A stretch of 64,000 bases of DNA from DASRWT01 sp963748485 (GTDB lineage: Bacteria; Methylomirabilota; Methylomirabilia; Rokubacteriales; CSP1-6). This document shows, in pieces, positions 50,471 through 59,554 of this stretch. Where the stretch lies: the NCBI GenBank assembly GCA_963748485.1, contig CAVVJF010000018.1:53977-117976 (forward strand), given 5' to 3'. Every line of letters starts with the position of its first letter. The stretch's first letter is position 1. The notes under the pieces are model-generated. The model worked only from the letters and a program-made list of their open reading frames with translations, was not told the DNA's origin and ran no database searches. The position numbers and the translations under genes were made by a program.

Positions 50471-51595
50471 TCAGGAGGGACGCGGTGCCGCGCCCCGGAG
50501 CAGGAGCGCGGCCCGCTCGATCCGGGTCTGGACCGCCCAGCGTGTCCGCCGCACGGAGGTGGCCAGCCGAGCGGCCCGGTATCCGCGCGGCACCGCGGTG
50601 AGCAGGGGGTAACGCCGGACGGTGTCCTGCCAGTCGGCGATGGCCCGGGGATCCGGGCGCTGGCGATCGGCTGCGTAGCGCCGCGCCATTCGCCGGGCCT
50701 GGCCGGCGGCTTCGGCGAGGCGGAAGTGCAGGTCCACGGGCGGACGGAGCCGCGCGGCGGCCTGACGCGCGGGCTCGTAGAGCGGGGCGTTTGCCAGCTC
50801 GTGCTCCATGATGAGCCCGTCCAGCACCCACACCCGGTACCGCCGGCTCGCCACCCGCGTCTGCGACGCGGACCAGGCGTGCACGCGGAACGCCGCGAGC
50901 GTCTCGTCCACATAGGTGAGGCCGGTGTGGATGGCCACGCGCGCCGCATACTCCCAGTCGGCGAGCACGGCGAAGTCGCGGTTGAAGACGCCGAAGCGGT
51001 CGAACGCGGAGCGGTGGATCATCATGGCGGTGGGCTCGCCGATGCAGTTGAGCCGTGGCCGCCGGACCACGTACGCCGCGAATTCGGCGGCGGCGATGCG
51101 CGGCCCGCGGCCGAAGAAGCCGCGCAGCGACGCCGGCCCCGTGAAGGGCTCGTAGGTCCGCCGCACCGACGCGGGGATGCCCGGCTCGAACACGATGTCC
51201 CGCCGCACCGCCACCAGGGTCGTGTCCCCCGCGGCGACCTCGAGCATGCGGCTCAGGCAGGTGGGCTCGAGGTAGTCGTCCTGGAAGAGGAACTTGATCC
51301 ATTCGCCGCGCGCGAGCGTGACGCAGTGATTCCAGTTCTCCACCAGCCCCAGGTTCTGGGGATTCACGTGCACGCGCACGCGCCCGTCGCGCCGCGCGTA
51401 ATCCCGCGCGATGGCGACGCTCTCGTCGCCGGAGCCATCGTCGACGACGAGCACCTCGAGGTTACGCCAGGACTGTCCCAGCGCGCTGTCCAGACACCGC
51501 TGGAGGAACCGTGCCCCGTTATAGGTCGGCACGCACACGCTGACGGCGGGGTTGGAGGAGGCCACCGGTCTCAAATCGAGCAAGGGGAGTGCCAC
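50471..51595 (-). CDS. Glycosyltransferase family 2 protein
   Basis: About 374 residues with the GT-A fold: AVSVCVPTYNGARFLQRCLD, VLVVDDGSGDESVAIARD, WIKFLFQDDYLEP (metal-binding acidic pair) and LADWEYAARVA. The long C-terminal part is basic and Arg-rich with no membrane helix. I use the GTG just before the GT-A domain (VALPLLDLRPVASS); longer frames run into the next gene upstream. It lies 38 bp upstream of the GT4 gene. Confidence 0.88.
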   Translation of the reverse strand: MALPLLDLRPVASSNPAVSVCVPTYNGARFLQRCLDSALGQSWRNLEVLVVDDGSGDESVAIARDYARRDGRVRVHVNPQNLGLVENWNHCVTLARGEWIKFLFQDDYLEPTCLSRMLEVAAGDTTLVAVRRDIVFEPGIPASVRRTYEPFTGPASLRGFFGRGPRIAAAEFAAYVVRRPRLNCIGEPTAMMIHRSAFDRFGVFNRDFAVLADWEYAARVAIHTGLTYVDETLAAFRVHAWSASQTRVASRRYRVWVLDGLIMEHELANAPLYEPARQAAARLRPPVDLHFRLAEAAGQARRMARRYAADRQRPDPRAIADWQDTVRRYPLLTAVPRGYRAARLATSVRRTRWAVQTRIERAALLLRGAAPRPS

Positions 51596-51656
51596 GGTGG
51601 GCGTCCAGCAACGGCGCGACGTTAGACGCGGGGGAGCCCCCCGCGTCACTGGATTG

Positions 51657-52907
51657 TCAAATTTCCCGACTGTGCAACCGAGCCAGGGGGATGGCGACGG
51701 GGAGCATGAGGAGGATGGCCAGCCCAGCATTGGCGGCCATGGCGCCGGGGACGCCGATCCCGGCGGCGAGGAGACCGATCCAGAGCGTCCCGAGCGGCTG
51801 GGTGCCGATGCACGCCGAGAGGATGCCCATAGCGCCCCCCCGGCTCGCCTCCGGCGCGGACAGCAGCACCAGGGTGGACTGCATAGCCGCGAAGCCCGAC
51901 TCCAGCGCACCGACCACGAGCAGGAGCACCAGGCACACGCCGCGCCAGCGCGAGGCGGAGAAGGCGACGAGCAGGAACGGCGCGGTGAGCACCGAGAGGG
52001 CGAAGAGGCGCCGGTGCGAGATGAAGCCCCGCTGCGACGCGATGGCGAGCGCGCCCAAAAGCGCGCCCAACCCGTCCGCGGCCACGAGTGCCCCCAGGAA
52101 CTCGGGGCCCCCCGCCAGGACTTCGTGGGCGAACACCGGGAGCATGTGCTGGTACGGAAAGAAGAGCGTGTTCATGAGAATCGTGATGAGCAGCACCGCG
52201 CGCACGGTCGGCTCCTCCCACGCCGCACGGAACCCCGCCGCGAGGGTGGCGCCCAGGGAGATCCGTGGCGACGCGGCCGGTCCCCCGATGCGGCCGGGCA
52301 GCCCGACGGACACCAGCAGCCCGAGCCCGTACAGCACGGCCACCGCGCCGAAGCAGGCCTCGGGGCCGAGGCGGGCCAGCCCAACGCCGGCGAGCACCGG
52401 GCCCGCGATCTTCGCCACCTGCATGGACACCGTCTCCAGCGAGACGGCATTGGCCACGCGCAGCGGGCCCACGAGCGTGAAGATGGACGTGCGGCGCGCC
52501 GGAAAGTCCAGCGCCCACAGCACGCCGAAGAGCATCTCGAACCCGACGAGGGGCCAGTAGCCGCCGCGGCCCGAGGCGAACACCGCGGCGAGGGCCAGCC
52601 CGGTGACGAGCCCGAGCGTCTGGGTGGCGAGGAGCACGCGGCCGCGATGCGCGCGGTCGGCGACGATGCCGGCGAGCGGCCCCAGGGCCATCATGGGAGC
52701 GGAGCGCGCGAAGGCGGCGAGGCCGACCATGAAGGGCGAGCCGGTGAGCTGATAGGAGAGCCACCCCAGCACGACGAGATCCATCCAGCGCGCGGCATTG
52801 ACGAAGAGACCGGACAGCCAGAGCCGCCGGTACGAGGGCTCGGACAGGACATCGAGAACGGCGAAGCGCGCGGACGCCGCGCTCGCCGCGGGAGCGACGC
52901 TGCTCAC
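51657..52907 (-). CDS. MFS transporter, MFS_3/EntS-like
   Basis: A 416-residue major facilitator with about twelve helices. Early blocks YRRLWLSGLFVNAARWMDLV and LGPLAGIVADRAHRGRVLL match the MFS_3 group, with ALDFPARRTSIFTLVG and LVSVGLPGRIGG. GTG start. It heads the minus-strand run with two glycosyltransferases and may export their product or an unrelated small molecule. Its divergent neighbour is an SDR gene. Confidence 0.9.
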   Translation of the reverse strand: MSSVAPAASAASARFAVLDVLSEPSYRRLWLSGLFVNAARWMDLVVLGWLSYQLTGSPFMVGLAAFARSAPMMALGPLAGIVADRAHRGRVLLATQTLGLVTGLALAAVFASGRGGYWPLVGFEMLFGVLWALDFPARRTSIFTLVGPLRVANAVSLETVSMQVAKIAGPVLAGVGLARLGPEACFGAVAVLYGLGLLVSVGLPGRIGGPAASPRISLGATLAAGFRAAWEEPTVRAVLLITILMNTLFFPYQHMLPVFAHEVLAGGPEFLGALVAADGLGALLGALAIASQRGFISHRRLFALSVLTAPFLLVAFSASRWRGVCLVLLLVVGALESGFAAMQSTLVLLSAPEASRGGAMGILSACIGTQPLGTLWIGLLAAGIGVPGAMAANAGLAILLMLPVAIPLARLHSREI

Positions 52908-52990
52908 CCGGTCAGCATTAGCACGAAATGCGGTACACTTTTCACGCGAATCGGTTCACATATCCGGTTCGCGCCCACGGGAGGACCTCG

Positions 52991-53791
52991 ATGAGAGTAC
53001 TGGTGACGGGAGCGGCGAGCGGCATCGGCCGGGCGACCTGCCTGCGCCTCGCGCGCGACGCGCGCGCGGGCGGCGGCAAGGCGCGGATCGCCGCGGTGGA
53101 CCTCGCCGTGGACGCGGGCCTCGAGAAGCTGGCGGCGGAGCTGGGCGCCCTCGGCGCGGAGGTCCTGCCGCTGGCCGGCGACATGGGGAGCGCGGAGGCG
53201 CCGGGGCGCGTGGTGGCGGAGGCGGCCTCCCGCTTCGGCGGCCTCGACGGGCTCGTCAGCAATGCCGGCATCAACCGGCCGGGCGCCCTCGTCGACTACA
53301 CCGTCGAGGACTGGGACCGCCTCTTCGCGGTGAACACGCGGGCCACGTGGCTGCTCGCCAAGGCCGCGTATTCCGCCCTCAAGGCGTCGCGCGGCGCGAT
53401 GGTCGCGATCGGCTCCATGTCGGGCAGCAACGCCCACGCGAACCTCGGCGCCTACGGCCCCACCAAGGCCGCGGTGATCATGCTCGTGAAGGTGCTTGCG
53501 CAGGAATTCGGGCGCGACGGCATCCGCGTCAACGCGGTGTCGCCCGGCATGGTGCGCACGGGCATGACCGAGGCGGTGTATGCCCACCACGAAATCGCCG
53601 CCGCGCGCGACGGCTTGGTGCCGCTGGGACGTGTGGCGACACCGGAGGACATGGCCGACGTCGTCGCGTTCCTGCTCGGCCCCGACGCCCGCTACGTGAA
53701 CGGGCACGATCTCGTGGTGGACGGCGGGGTTACCGGCAACTTCCTGGGCCGCCTGCCCGGCATCGCCAAGATCCCGAGGGCCACTCGATGA
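52991..53791 (+). CDS. SDR family oxidoreductase
   Basis: A 266-residue short-chain dehydrogenase. The cofactor loop is VTGAASGIGRATCL, then LVSNAGINRPGAL, the catalytic Ser region VAIGSMSGSNAHAN and Tyr-Lys in GAYGPTKAAV. The C-terminus has NGHDLVVDGGVTG. The ATG at 52991 follows GGGAGGA; a longer frame upstream lacks a site. A TACACT box (52934-52939) could be its -10. It overlaps the next gene by ATGA, so both are one unit. Confidence 0.92.
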   Translation: MRVLVTGAASGIGRATCLRLARDARAGGGKARIAAVDLAVDAGLEKLAAELGALGAEVLPLAGDMGSAEAPGRVVAEAASRFGGLDGLVSNAGINRPGALVDYTVEDWDRLFAVNTRATWLLAKAAYSALKASRGAMVAIGSMSGSNAHANLGAYGPTKAAVIMLVKVLAQEFGRDGIRVNAVSPGMVRTGMTEAVYAHHEIAAARDGLVPLGRVATPEDMADVVAFLLGPDARYVNGHDLVVDGGVTGNFLGRLPGIAKIPRATR

Positions 53792-54885
53792 GCGCGCCCG
53801 TCAAGCTGGGCATGTTCACCATGCCCTTCCACCATCCCTCGAAGGACTACGCGCAGCTCCTCGAGGAGGACCGGCAGGCGGTGATGCTCGCCGACCGTCT
53901 GGGCTTCAGCGAGGCCTACGTGGGCGAGCACTTCTCGTCATGGTCGGAGCGCATCACCTCGCCGCTCATCTTCCTCGCCACCGTGATCCCACTGACCAAG
54001 CAGATCCGCCTCGGCACGGGCGTGCTCAACCTGCCCCAGGCGCATCCGGCGCAGGTCGCCGCGCACGCCGCCATGTTCGATCAGCTCTCGGGCGGGCGCT
54101 TCATCATGGGCATCGGACCGGGCGGGTTGGTGAGCGATCTGGAAATGTTCGACGTGGGCCAGGCCGAGCTGCGGCCGCAGATGGTGCTGGAGTCCATCGA
54201 CATCGTGCTGCGCCTCTGGGCGCAAGACCCGCCCTACGAGATCAACGGCAGGTTCTGGAAGTTCGCCCTCAAGGACGGGATTTGGCCGGAGTTCAAGGTG
54301 GGTTATCTTCCCCGCCCGCTGCAGCAGCCGCACCCGCCCATCGCGATCTCGATCATCACGCCCAACTCGTCGACCGCGAAGGTGGCCGGCGAGAAGGGCT
54401 GGATCCCGGTCTCCGGCAACTTCTTCCACAAGCGCTATCTCCGCGGCCACTGGGAGAAGTACGTGGAAGGCTGCGAGGCGGCGGGGCGGCGGCCGGACCC
54501 CGCGGTGTGGCGCGTGTCCCGGAGCATAATCGTCACCGAGACCGACGCCGAGGCGGAGGATTATCTCGCCGATCCCGCCTCGGGGCTCTCCTTCTACTAC
54601 AAGTTCTTCATTCACTCCTTCGCGCAGGGACGGAAAGCCCTCTTCATGATCAAGCCCGACGTGAATCTTTCCGACGAGGCCACCACGGTGGACGCGGTGA
54701 AGCGGGGCATGATCATCGCCGGCAGCTCGTCCACGGTGCTCGATCAGCTGGTAGCGCTGCGCGAGGAGATCGGGGACTTCGGCACCCTCCTGATGGCGGG
54801 GCACGACTGGGACCGTCCCGCGCTGTGGCAGCGCTCGATGGAGCTGCTCGCCACCCGGGTGATGCCGCGCTTCACGCGCGGGTGA
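53788..54885 (+). CDS. LLM class flavin-dependent oxidoreductase (luciferase-like)
   Basis: A 365-residue bacterial-luciferase-fold monooxygenase. Diagnostic blocks: KLGMFTMPFHHPSKDY, LADRLGFSEAYVGEHFSSW, IRLGTGVLNLPQAHPAQVA, FDQLSGGRFIMGIGPGG and the later VAGEKGWIPVSGNFF. FMN or F420 could be the cofactor. The limonene-monooxygenase-like subgroup is the nearest I recognise. It is coupled to the SDR gene; a pathway for a hydrophobic substrate is possible. The 3' end overlaps the convergent MFS gene by 14 bp. Confidence 0.9.
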   Translation: MSAPVKLGMFTMPFHHPSKDYAQLLEEDRQAVMLADRLGFSEAYVGEHFSSWSERITSPLIFLATVIPLTKQIRLGTGVLNLPQAHPAQVAAHAAMFDQLSGGRFIMGIGPGGLVSDLEMFDVGQAELRPQMVLESIDIVLRLWAQDPPYEINGRFWKFALKDGIWPEFKVGYLPRPLQQPHPPIAISIITPNSSTAKVAGEKGWIPVSGNFFHKRYLRGHWEKYVEGCEAAGRRPDPAVWRVSRSIIVTETDAEAEDYLADPASGLSFYYKFFIHSFAQGRKALFMIKPDVNLSDEATTVDAVKRGMIIAGSSSTVLDQLVALREEIGDFGTLLMAGHDWDRPALWQRSMELLATRVMPRFTRG

Positions 54886-55969
54886 AGTCTCGATCGCGAC
54901 CGCGAATGAGGATCAGCACGGCGGCCACGACGAGCAGCGCGATGCAGAGGCCCAGCGCGCTGCCGTAGTCGCCGGTGCGATCGCGCAAGATGCCCACCGC
55001 GGCGGGCGCCAGCGCGTACGCGAACTGATTGATCCCCACGATCAGACTCACCACCGCGCCGAACGCGGCGGGCTCGAACTCAGCCTGCACGAGGAGGCCG
55101 GGCAGCGTGATCATGTTGCCCACCGCGAGGCCCACGAGCACGCAGCCTGCGTAGAGGGTAGCGGGCTCCGTGCCCAGCACGAGCAGGGCCAGTCCCGCCG
55201 CTTCCTGCAGGAAGTTCGCGCACGATACCGGCCGGGGGCCGAGGCGGCTCACCGCGGGGCCGAGGTAGAATCGCCCCAGCACCGCGCACAGCGTGGTGAC
55301 GCTCAGCGCGATCCCGGCGCCCCCGGTGCCGAGCCGCGGCACGACAAAGGCGACCAGGTGCGTGATCACGCCCACCTGCGCGGCCAAGCCCAGGGCGTAG
55401 GGCAGCGAGATGGTCCAGTAGCGCAGGGTGCCGAGGGCGCGGCGCCGCTGCGCCCCCATCGGGACAGACGGCGCGCCGGCGGTGACGGGAGGCGACCGCC
55501 GCAAGATCAGCGCCACCGCGGGGAGAAGCGTGATCAGCATGGCTCCCGCCACCGCCCACATGGCGGGCGCGAACCCCCGCCGCTCGATCAGCCAGAGCAG
55601 CGTGGGCGCCACGAGCACGCCGCCACACGAGGCGCCCGTCAGCGCGAAGCTCAGCGCCGCGCCGCGGCGCTCCACGAACCAGGGCGCGACGAGGATGTTC
55701 ACCGCGGCCAGACTCATGCCCGACCACGCCACCGCCATCGCGGCCATGGCGACGTAGAGGTGCCAGAGGCTCTGCGCCAGGGGGAGCGCCGTCACCGCGG
55801 CCGCCATGGCGAGGGCGGCGCCGGCCACCGCCACGCGCGGCCCCACGCGGCGGAACACGTCGCCGGCAAAGATCGTGAGGACCGCGCCCATGAAGTAATA
55901 GGCGGTAAAGGCGCTCGAGATGTCCGCGATGGACCACGCACGCGCGGCGCGGAGAGACACCAGGTACAC
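54872..55969 (-). CDS. MFS transporter (start codon uncertain)
   Basis: From the GTG at 55969 the protein has 365 residues and lacks the first membrane helix. Reading the same frame upstream gives RYGWWVVGCAFLLALWGW and LGFYGLA, a perfect helix 1, but no ATG, GTG or TTG occurs before an in-frame stop; only a CTG at 56071 is available, overlapping the substrate-binding protein gene by 16 bases. I give the canonical-start coordinates; the true product is probably about 34 residues longer. Otherwise a normal major facilitator (FTAYYFMGAVLTIFAGDVF, WSGMSLAAVNILVAPWFVE). Confidence 0.85.
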   Translation of the reverse strand: MYLVSLRAARAWSIADISSAFTAYYFMGAVLTIFAGDVFRRVGPRVAVAGAALAMAAAVTALPLAQSLWHLYVAMAAMAVAWSGMSLAAVNILVAPWFVERRGAALSFALTGASCGGVLVAPTLLWLIERRGFAPAMWAVAGAMLITLLPAVALILRRSPPVTAGAPSVPMGAQRRRALGTLRYWTISLPYALGLAAQVGVITHLVAFVVPRLGTGGAGIALSVTTLCAVLGRFYLGPAVSRLGPRPVSCANFLQEAAGLALLVLGTEPATLYAGCVLVGLAVGNMITLPGLLVQAEFEPAAFGAVVSLIVGINQFAYALAPAAVGILRDRTGDYGSALGLCIALLVVAAVLILIRGRDRDFTRA

Positions 55970-56055
55970 GGCGAGCCCGTAGAAGCCGAGCCCCCAGCCC
56001 CAGAGCGCGAGGAGAAACGCGCAGCCGACGACCCACCAGCCGTAGCGGGAAGAGG

Positions 56056-57657
56056 CTACTGGGCGATCCAGACCTTCATGAACGTGTTGTTGTCATAGAC
56101 GGTGACGCCGGGCTTGAAGCCGCGCAGCTTCTTGTCCTTGAAGAACCAGCCCTCCACCCAGCCAACCGGAATCGAGGCGGTGTCGGCGCGCGTGAGGATG
56201 TGCCGCTGCAGCTCCCAGTAGATCGCCTTGCGCTTGTCCCGGTTGGATTCGCGGAGCCCCTTGTCGGCCAGCTCGTCCACCTTGGGATCCGACCACCGGC
56301 CGTGATTGCTCCCCGCCTCGGTGGTGTAGGCGATGTGGAACACCGCGGACGGATCGTTCAGGTCCATGGCGCGATCCTGGGTGGCGATCAGCGTGAAGTC
56401 GCCCTTACCGTAGGCGGCGAAGCCGGCCGCGCTCTCGAGGGTCTTGAGGGTGCCGCGGATGCCGACCTTGCGGAGCTGCGCGATCGCGATCTGCCCGCGG
56501 TCCACGTAGTTGCCCACCGAGCGCACCACCATCTCCAGGTCGAGGCCGCCCGGATGATGCTTCTCGACGAGGCGCTTGGCCTCGGCAAGGTCCTGGTCCT
56601 TCGGCTGACGGCAGCCGGGCAGCTTGGCGAGCTCGTCGAGAGGCAGCGCGTAGTCGCCCACGAGCTTGGGGTCGAGGATGGCGCACGGCACCCCCGCGCC
56701 CTCCAGCGCCTTGCCCACCAGCTCCTGGCGGTCGATGGCGAGGTTGACCGCCCGGCGCAGGTCCGGGTTGTTGAACGGCGGCCGCGTCGTGTTGAGATAG
56801 ATCAAGTAGATGGTATTGATGGGCGCCTGGTAGATGTCCACGTCGTCACGCGCCCGCGCCAGCTCGTCGGCCTGGGTCTTCCGCATGGGCGGCCACGCGT
56901 CCCACAGCATCACCTTGCTCGCCTTCGCGGCGGCGAGCTGCGTGGGCGCGGCGGTGAGGATGAACTGCTTCACGCCGTCCAGATAGGGCAGGCCGGCGAT
57001 GAAGTAGCTCGGGTTCCGCTCCCACTCGATCACGCTGGCTCGCTCGTACTTCTTGAACTTGAAGGGCCCCGTGCCGATCTGCGCCTCGGGGGCGTTGAGG
57101 TCGCCGTACTTGGCGAGGATGTGCTTGGCCGCGATCCGGCACCACGCCGAGGCCACCGAGGCCAGGAAGGGGGCGGCCGGGAACTTCAGCTGGAAGGACA
57201 CCGTGTGGGCGTCCACCGCTTCCACGCTCGCCACCATCGGCTTGAGCGAGGCGCCGCACTTCGGGCTCTTGAAGTCGGGCGCGAGGACGCGGTCGAAGGT
57301 GGCCTTGACGTCGGCCGAGGAGAAGGGCTGCCCGTCGTGCCACTTCACGCTCTTCCGGAGATGGAAGATATAGTTCTTGCCGTCCGGCGACACCGTCCAG
57401 CGCTCGGCGAGATCGCCGACGAGCTTGCCGGGCTCGTCGGGATCGTGGTGCAGCAGCCCGCTGTAGATGCCCGCCGTCGCCTGCTGGACGACGAGGGGCG
57501 ACTCGGTGTGGACATCGAGCCGGCCGGGGTCGCCGTAGTTGAACCAGTTGAGGATGCCGCCGGTGCGGGGCTTGTCCTGCGCGGGCGAGGGGGCGACACC
57601 GAGGCCGGCCACCAGCAGCGCGGTCAGAACGATCACTGCGATCCGGAAAGTCCGCAT
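56056..57657 (-). CDS. ABC transporter substrate-binding protein, peptide/nickel (SBP_bac_5) type
   Basis: A 533-residue family 5 binding protein with a signal peptide (RTFRIAVIVLTALLVAGLGV). Typical blocks: YDPGRLDVHTE-like NYGDPGRLDVHTESPLV, LAERWTVSPDGKNYIFHLRK, VKWHDGQPFSSADVKATFDR, LRRAVNLAIDRQELVGKALE. It binds a peptide, nickel chelate or other organic ligand. Its gene is followed by that of its inner-membrane permease. Confidence 0.95.
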   Translation of the reverse strand: MRTFRIAVIVLTALLVAGLGVAPSPAQDKPRTGGILNWFNYGDPGRLDVHTESPLVVQQATAGIYSGLLHHDPDEPGKLVGDLAERWTVSPDGKNYIFHLRKSVKWHDGQPFSSADVKATFDRVLAPDFKSPKCGASLKPMVASVEAVDAHTVSFQLKFPAAPFLASVASAWCRIAAKHILAKYGDLNAPEAQIGTGPFKFKKYERASVIEWERNPSYFIAGLPYLDGVKQFILTAAPTQLAAAKASKVMLWDAWPPMRKTQADELARARDDVDIYQAPINTIYLIYLNTTRPPFNNPDLRRAVNLAIDRQELVGKALEGAGVPCAILDPKLVGDYALPLDELAKLPGCRQPKDQDLAEAKRLVEKHHPGGLDLEMVVRSVGNYVDRGQIAIAQLRKVGIRGTLKTLESAAGFAAYGKGDFTLIATQDRAMDLNDPSAVFHIAYTTEAGSNHGRWSDPKVDELADKGLRESNRDKRKAIYWELQRHILTRADTASIPVGWVEGWFFKDKKLRGFKPGVTVYDNNTFMKVWIAQ

Positions 57658-57675
57658 CTCGTTCTCCTTGTCGTG

Positions 57676-58516
57676 CTAACCGAGTCCCCCGCGCAGGCGC
57701 GGGTCGGTGAGGTCGCGGATCGAGTCGCCGAACAGATTCAGCGCGAACACCGTGACGCTGATCGCCAGCCCGGGAAAGAATACCATCCACGGCGCGGTCT
57801 CGATGGCTTGGATCCCGGCGGTGAGCATGCCGCCCCAGGACGGCTCGTCCGGCGGCGCGCCCGCGCCGATGAACGACAGCGAAGCCTCCACCACGATGGC
57901 GTAGGACACGTTGGTCGTCATCAGCACGATGTAGGGCGCGAGGCAGTTGGGGATGAGGTGCCGGGCGATGATGCGCCAGTGCGAGCAGCCGGTGGCCCGC
58001 GCCGCCTCCAGGTAGGGCGAGGCGGCCACGCCGAGCGCCACCGAGCGCACGGTGCGCGCGGCGGTCGGAGTGAGGAGGATGGTCAGCGCGAGGATGACAT
58101 TGGTGATGGACTGGCCGAGCGCGGCCATGAGCGAGAGCGCGAGGATGATGGGGGGAAGCGCCATCACGCTGTCGACGATTCGTTGACTGCTGACGTCTAT
58201 CGCCCCGCCGAAATACGCGGTGGCGGCGCCCCAGAGCGAGCCGGCGGTGATGCCGAAGAGCACCGAGGCCAGGCCGACGTAGAGCGACAGGCGCGCGCCC
58301 CAGATCACCCGGCTGAGCACGTCCCGCCCGAGATGGTCCGTGCCCATCGGGAACTCGCGGCCGGGCGGCGACGTAGGGGGCGAAGCCGGTCTCCTTGGGG
58401 CCGTGGGGCGCGAGGGTGGGGGCGAGGAGAGCCACCGCCACGAGAACCAGCACCACCACCGCGCCGACGGCGCCGAGCGGCTCGCGGCGGAAGAGACGGC
58501 CCAGCGCGCTAGCCAT
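57676..58516 (-). CDS. ABC transporter permease, DppC-like, frameshifted
   Basis: The 5' part (ATG at 58516, MASALGRLFRREPLGAVGAV) gives helix 1 and a DppC-type GPKETGFAPYVA. Near 58360-58375 the reading frame must change: the next conserved segment, GREFPMGTDHLGRDVLSRVI, lies in another frame and runs to the stop with the permease signature EAARATGCSHWRIIARHLIP. About 280 residues are expected. A one- or two-base assembly error, or a real mutation, would explain it. The start is eight bases after the DppB-like stop. Confidence 0.78.
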
Positions 58517-58524
58517 GGCGCCGC

Positions 58525-59487
58525 TCACGCATAGCGGATCCGCGGGTCGAGCCAGGCGTAGAGGAGGTCGATGACGAGGTTCACCAGCAGGAAGACCAGC
58601 GCCATGACGAAGACCATGGCCTGGATGGTCGGGTAGTCGCGCTGGCTCACCGCCTGCACGAGGGCGATACCCATGCCCGGCACCACGAAGATGATCTCCA
58701 TGATGACGAGCCCGCCGAGAAGCCGGCCGCCCCACCACCCCACGAAGGTCACCACCGGGAGCAGCGCGTTCTTCAGCGCGTGCCGGTAGACCACCGCGCG
58801 CTCCGCCAGCCCCTTCGCGCGCGCGGTGCGCACGTAGTCGTGCCGTATCACCTCGAGCATCTGCGAGCGGGTGAGCCGGGTGATGGGCGCGCTGATGTAG
58901 TAGGCCTGGCACAGCGCCGGCCAGATGAGCTGCTTGAGGTTCTCGAGGGGATTCTCCGTGAATGGCACGAACTCCAGCGGGGGGATCCACCGGAAGAGCC
59001 GCACGAGCCCCCAGAGGATAAGGGCGCCCGTGACGAACAGCGGCAGCGAGAGCCCCGACAGGCTCAGGATGCGCGCGGCGTAGTCCATCCAGCCGTTCTG
59101 CCGAACCGCCGATACGACTCCCAGAGGGACCGCCCACACCACCGCGATGGCGAGGGTCAACACCGCCAACTCCATGGAGCGCGGGAAACGCTCGGCGAGG
59201 ATATCCCACACCGGCCGGCGCTGCGTATAGGACTGGCCGAAGTCCCCGCGCACCGCGCCCGCCATCCAGCTGACGTACTGCGCGAGGACGGGACGGTCGA
59301 GCCCCAACTCCTGCCGGATCTGCTGGACCTGCTTCTTCTGGATGGCGCTCGATTCGGAGCCGGTCTGGTACACGAGGATCTCGGCGATGTCACCGGGCAC
59401 CAGGCGCATCAGCACGAAGACGAGCAGCGAGGCTCCGAAGAGCGTGGGGATGAAGAGGAGCAGACGGTGGACCACGTATCGGCGCAT
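58525..59487 (-). CDS. ABC transporter permease, DppB-like
   Basis: A 320-residue peptide-type permease with six helices. RRYVVHRLLLFIPTLFGASL, QELGLDRPVLAQYVSWM, RGDFGQSYTQRRPVWDIL and the EAA-type loop YVRTARAKGLAERAVVYRHA are standard. It is the first gene of a permease-permease-binding-protein operon. No ATP-binding subunit is present in the window; they may be shared or lie elsewhere. Confidence 0.93.
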   Translation of the reverse strand: MRRYVVHRLLLFIPTLFGASLLVFVLMRLVPGDIAEILVYQTGSESSAIQKKQVQQIRQELGLDRPVLAQYVSWMAGAVRGDFGQSYTQRRPVWDILAERFPRSMELAVLTLAIAVVWAVPLGVVSAVRQNGWMDYAARILSLSGLSLPLFVTGALILWGLVRLFRWIPPLEFVPFTENPLENLKQLIWPALCQAYYISAPITRLTRSQMLEVIRHDYVRTARAKGLAERAVVYRHALKNALLPVVTFVGWWGGRLLGGLVIMEIIFVVPGMGIALVQAVSQRDYPTIQAMVFVMALVFLLVNLVIDLLYAWLDPRIRYA

Positions 59488-59554
59488 GCGTGGCGCGGGT
59501 ATGCTACGGGCGTAGGCGAGGCGAAATCAAGGGCGGCGTGGGGGAGGATCAGAC

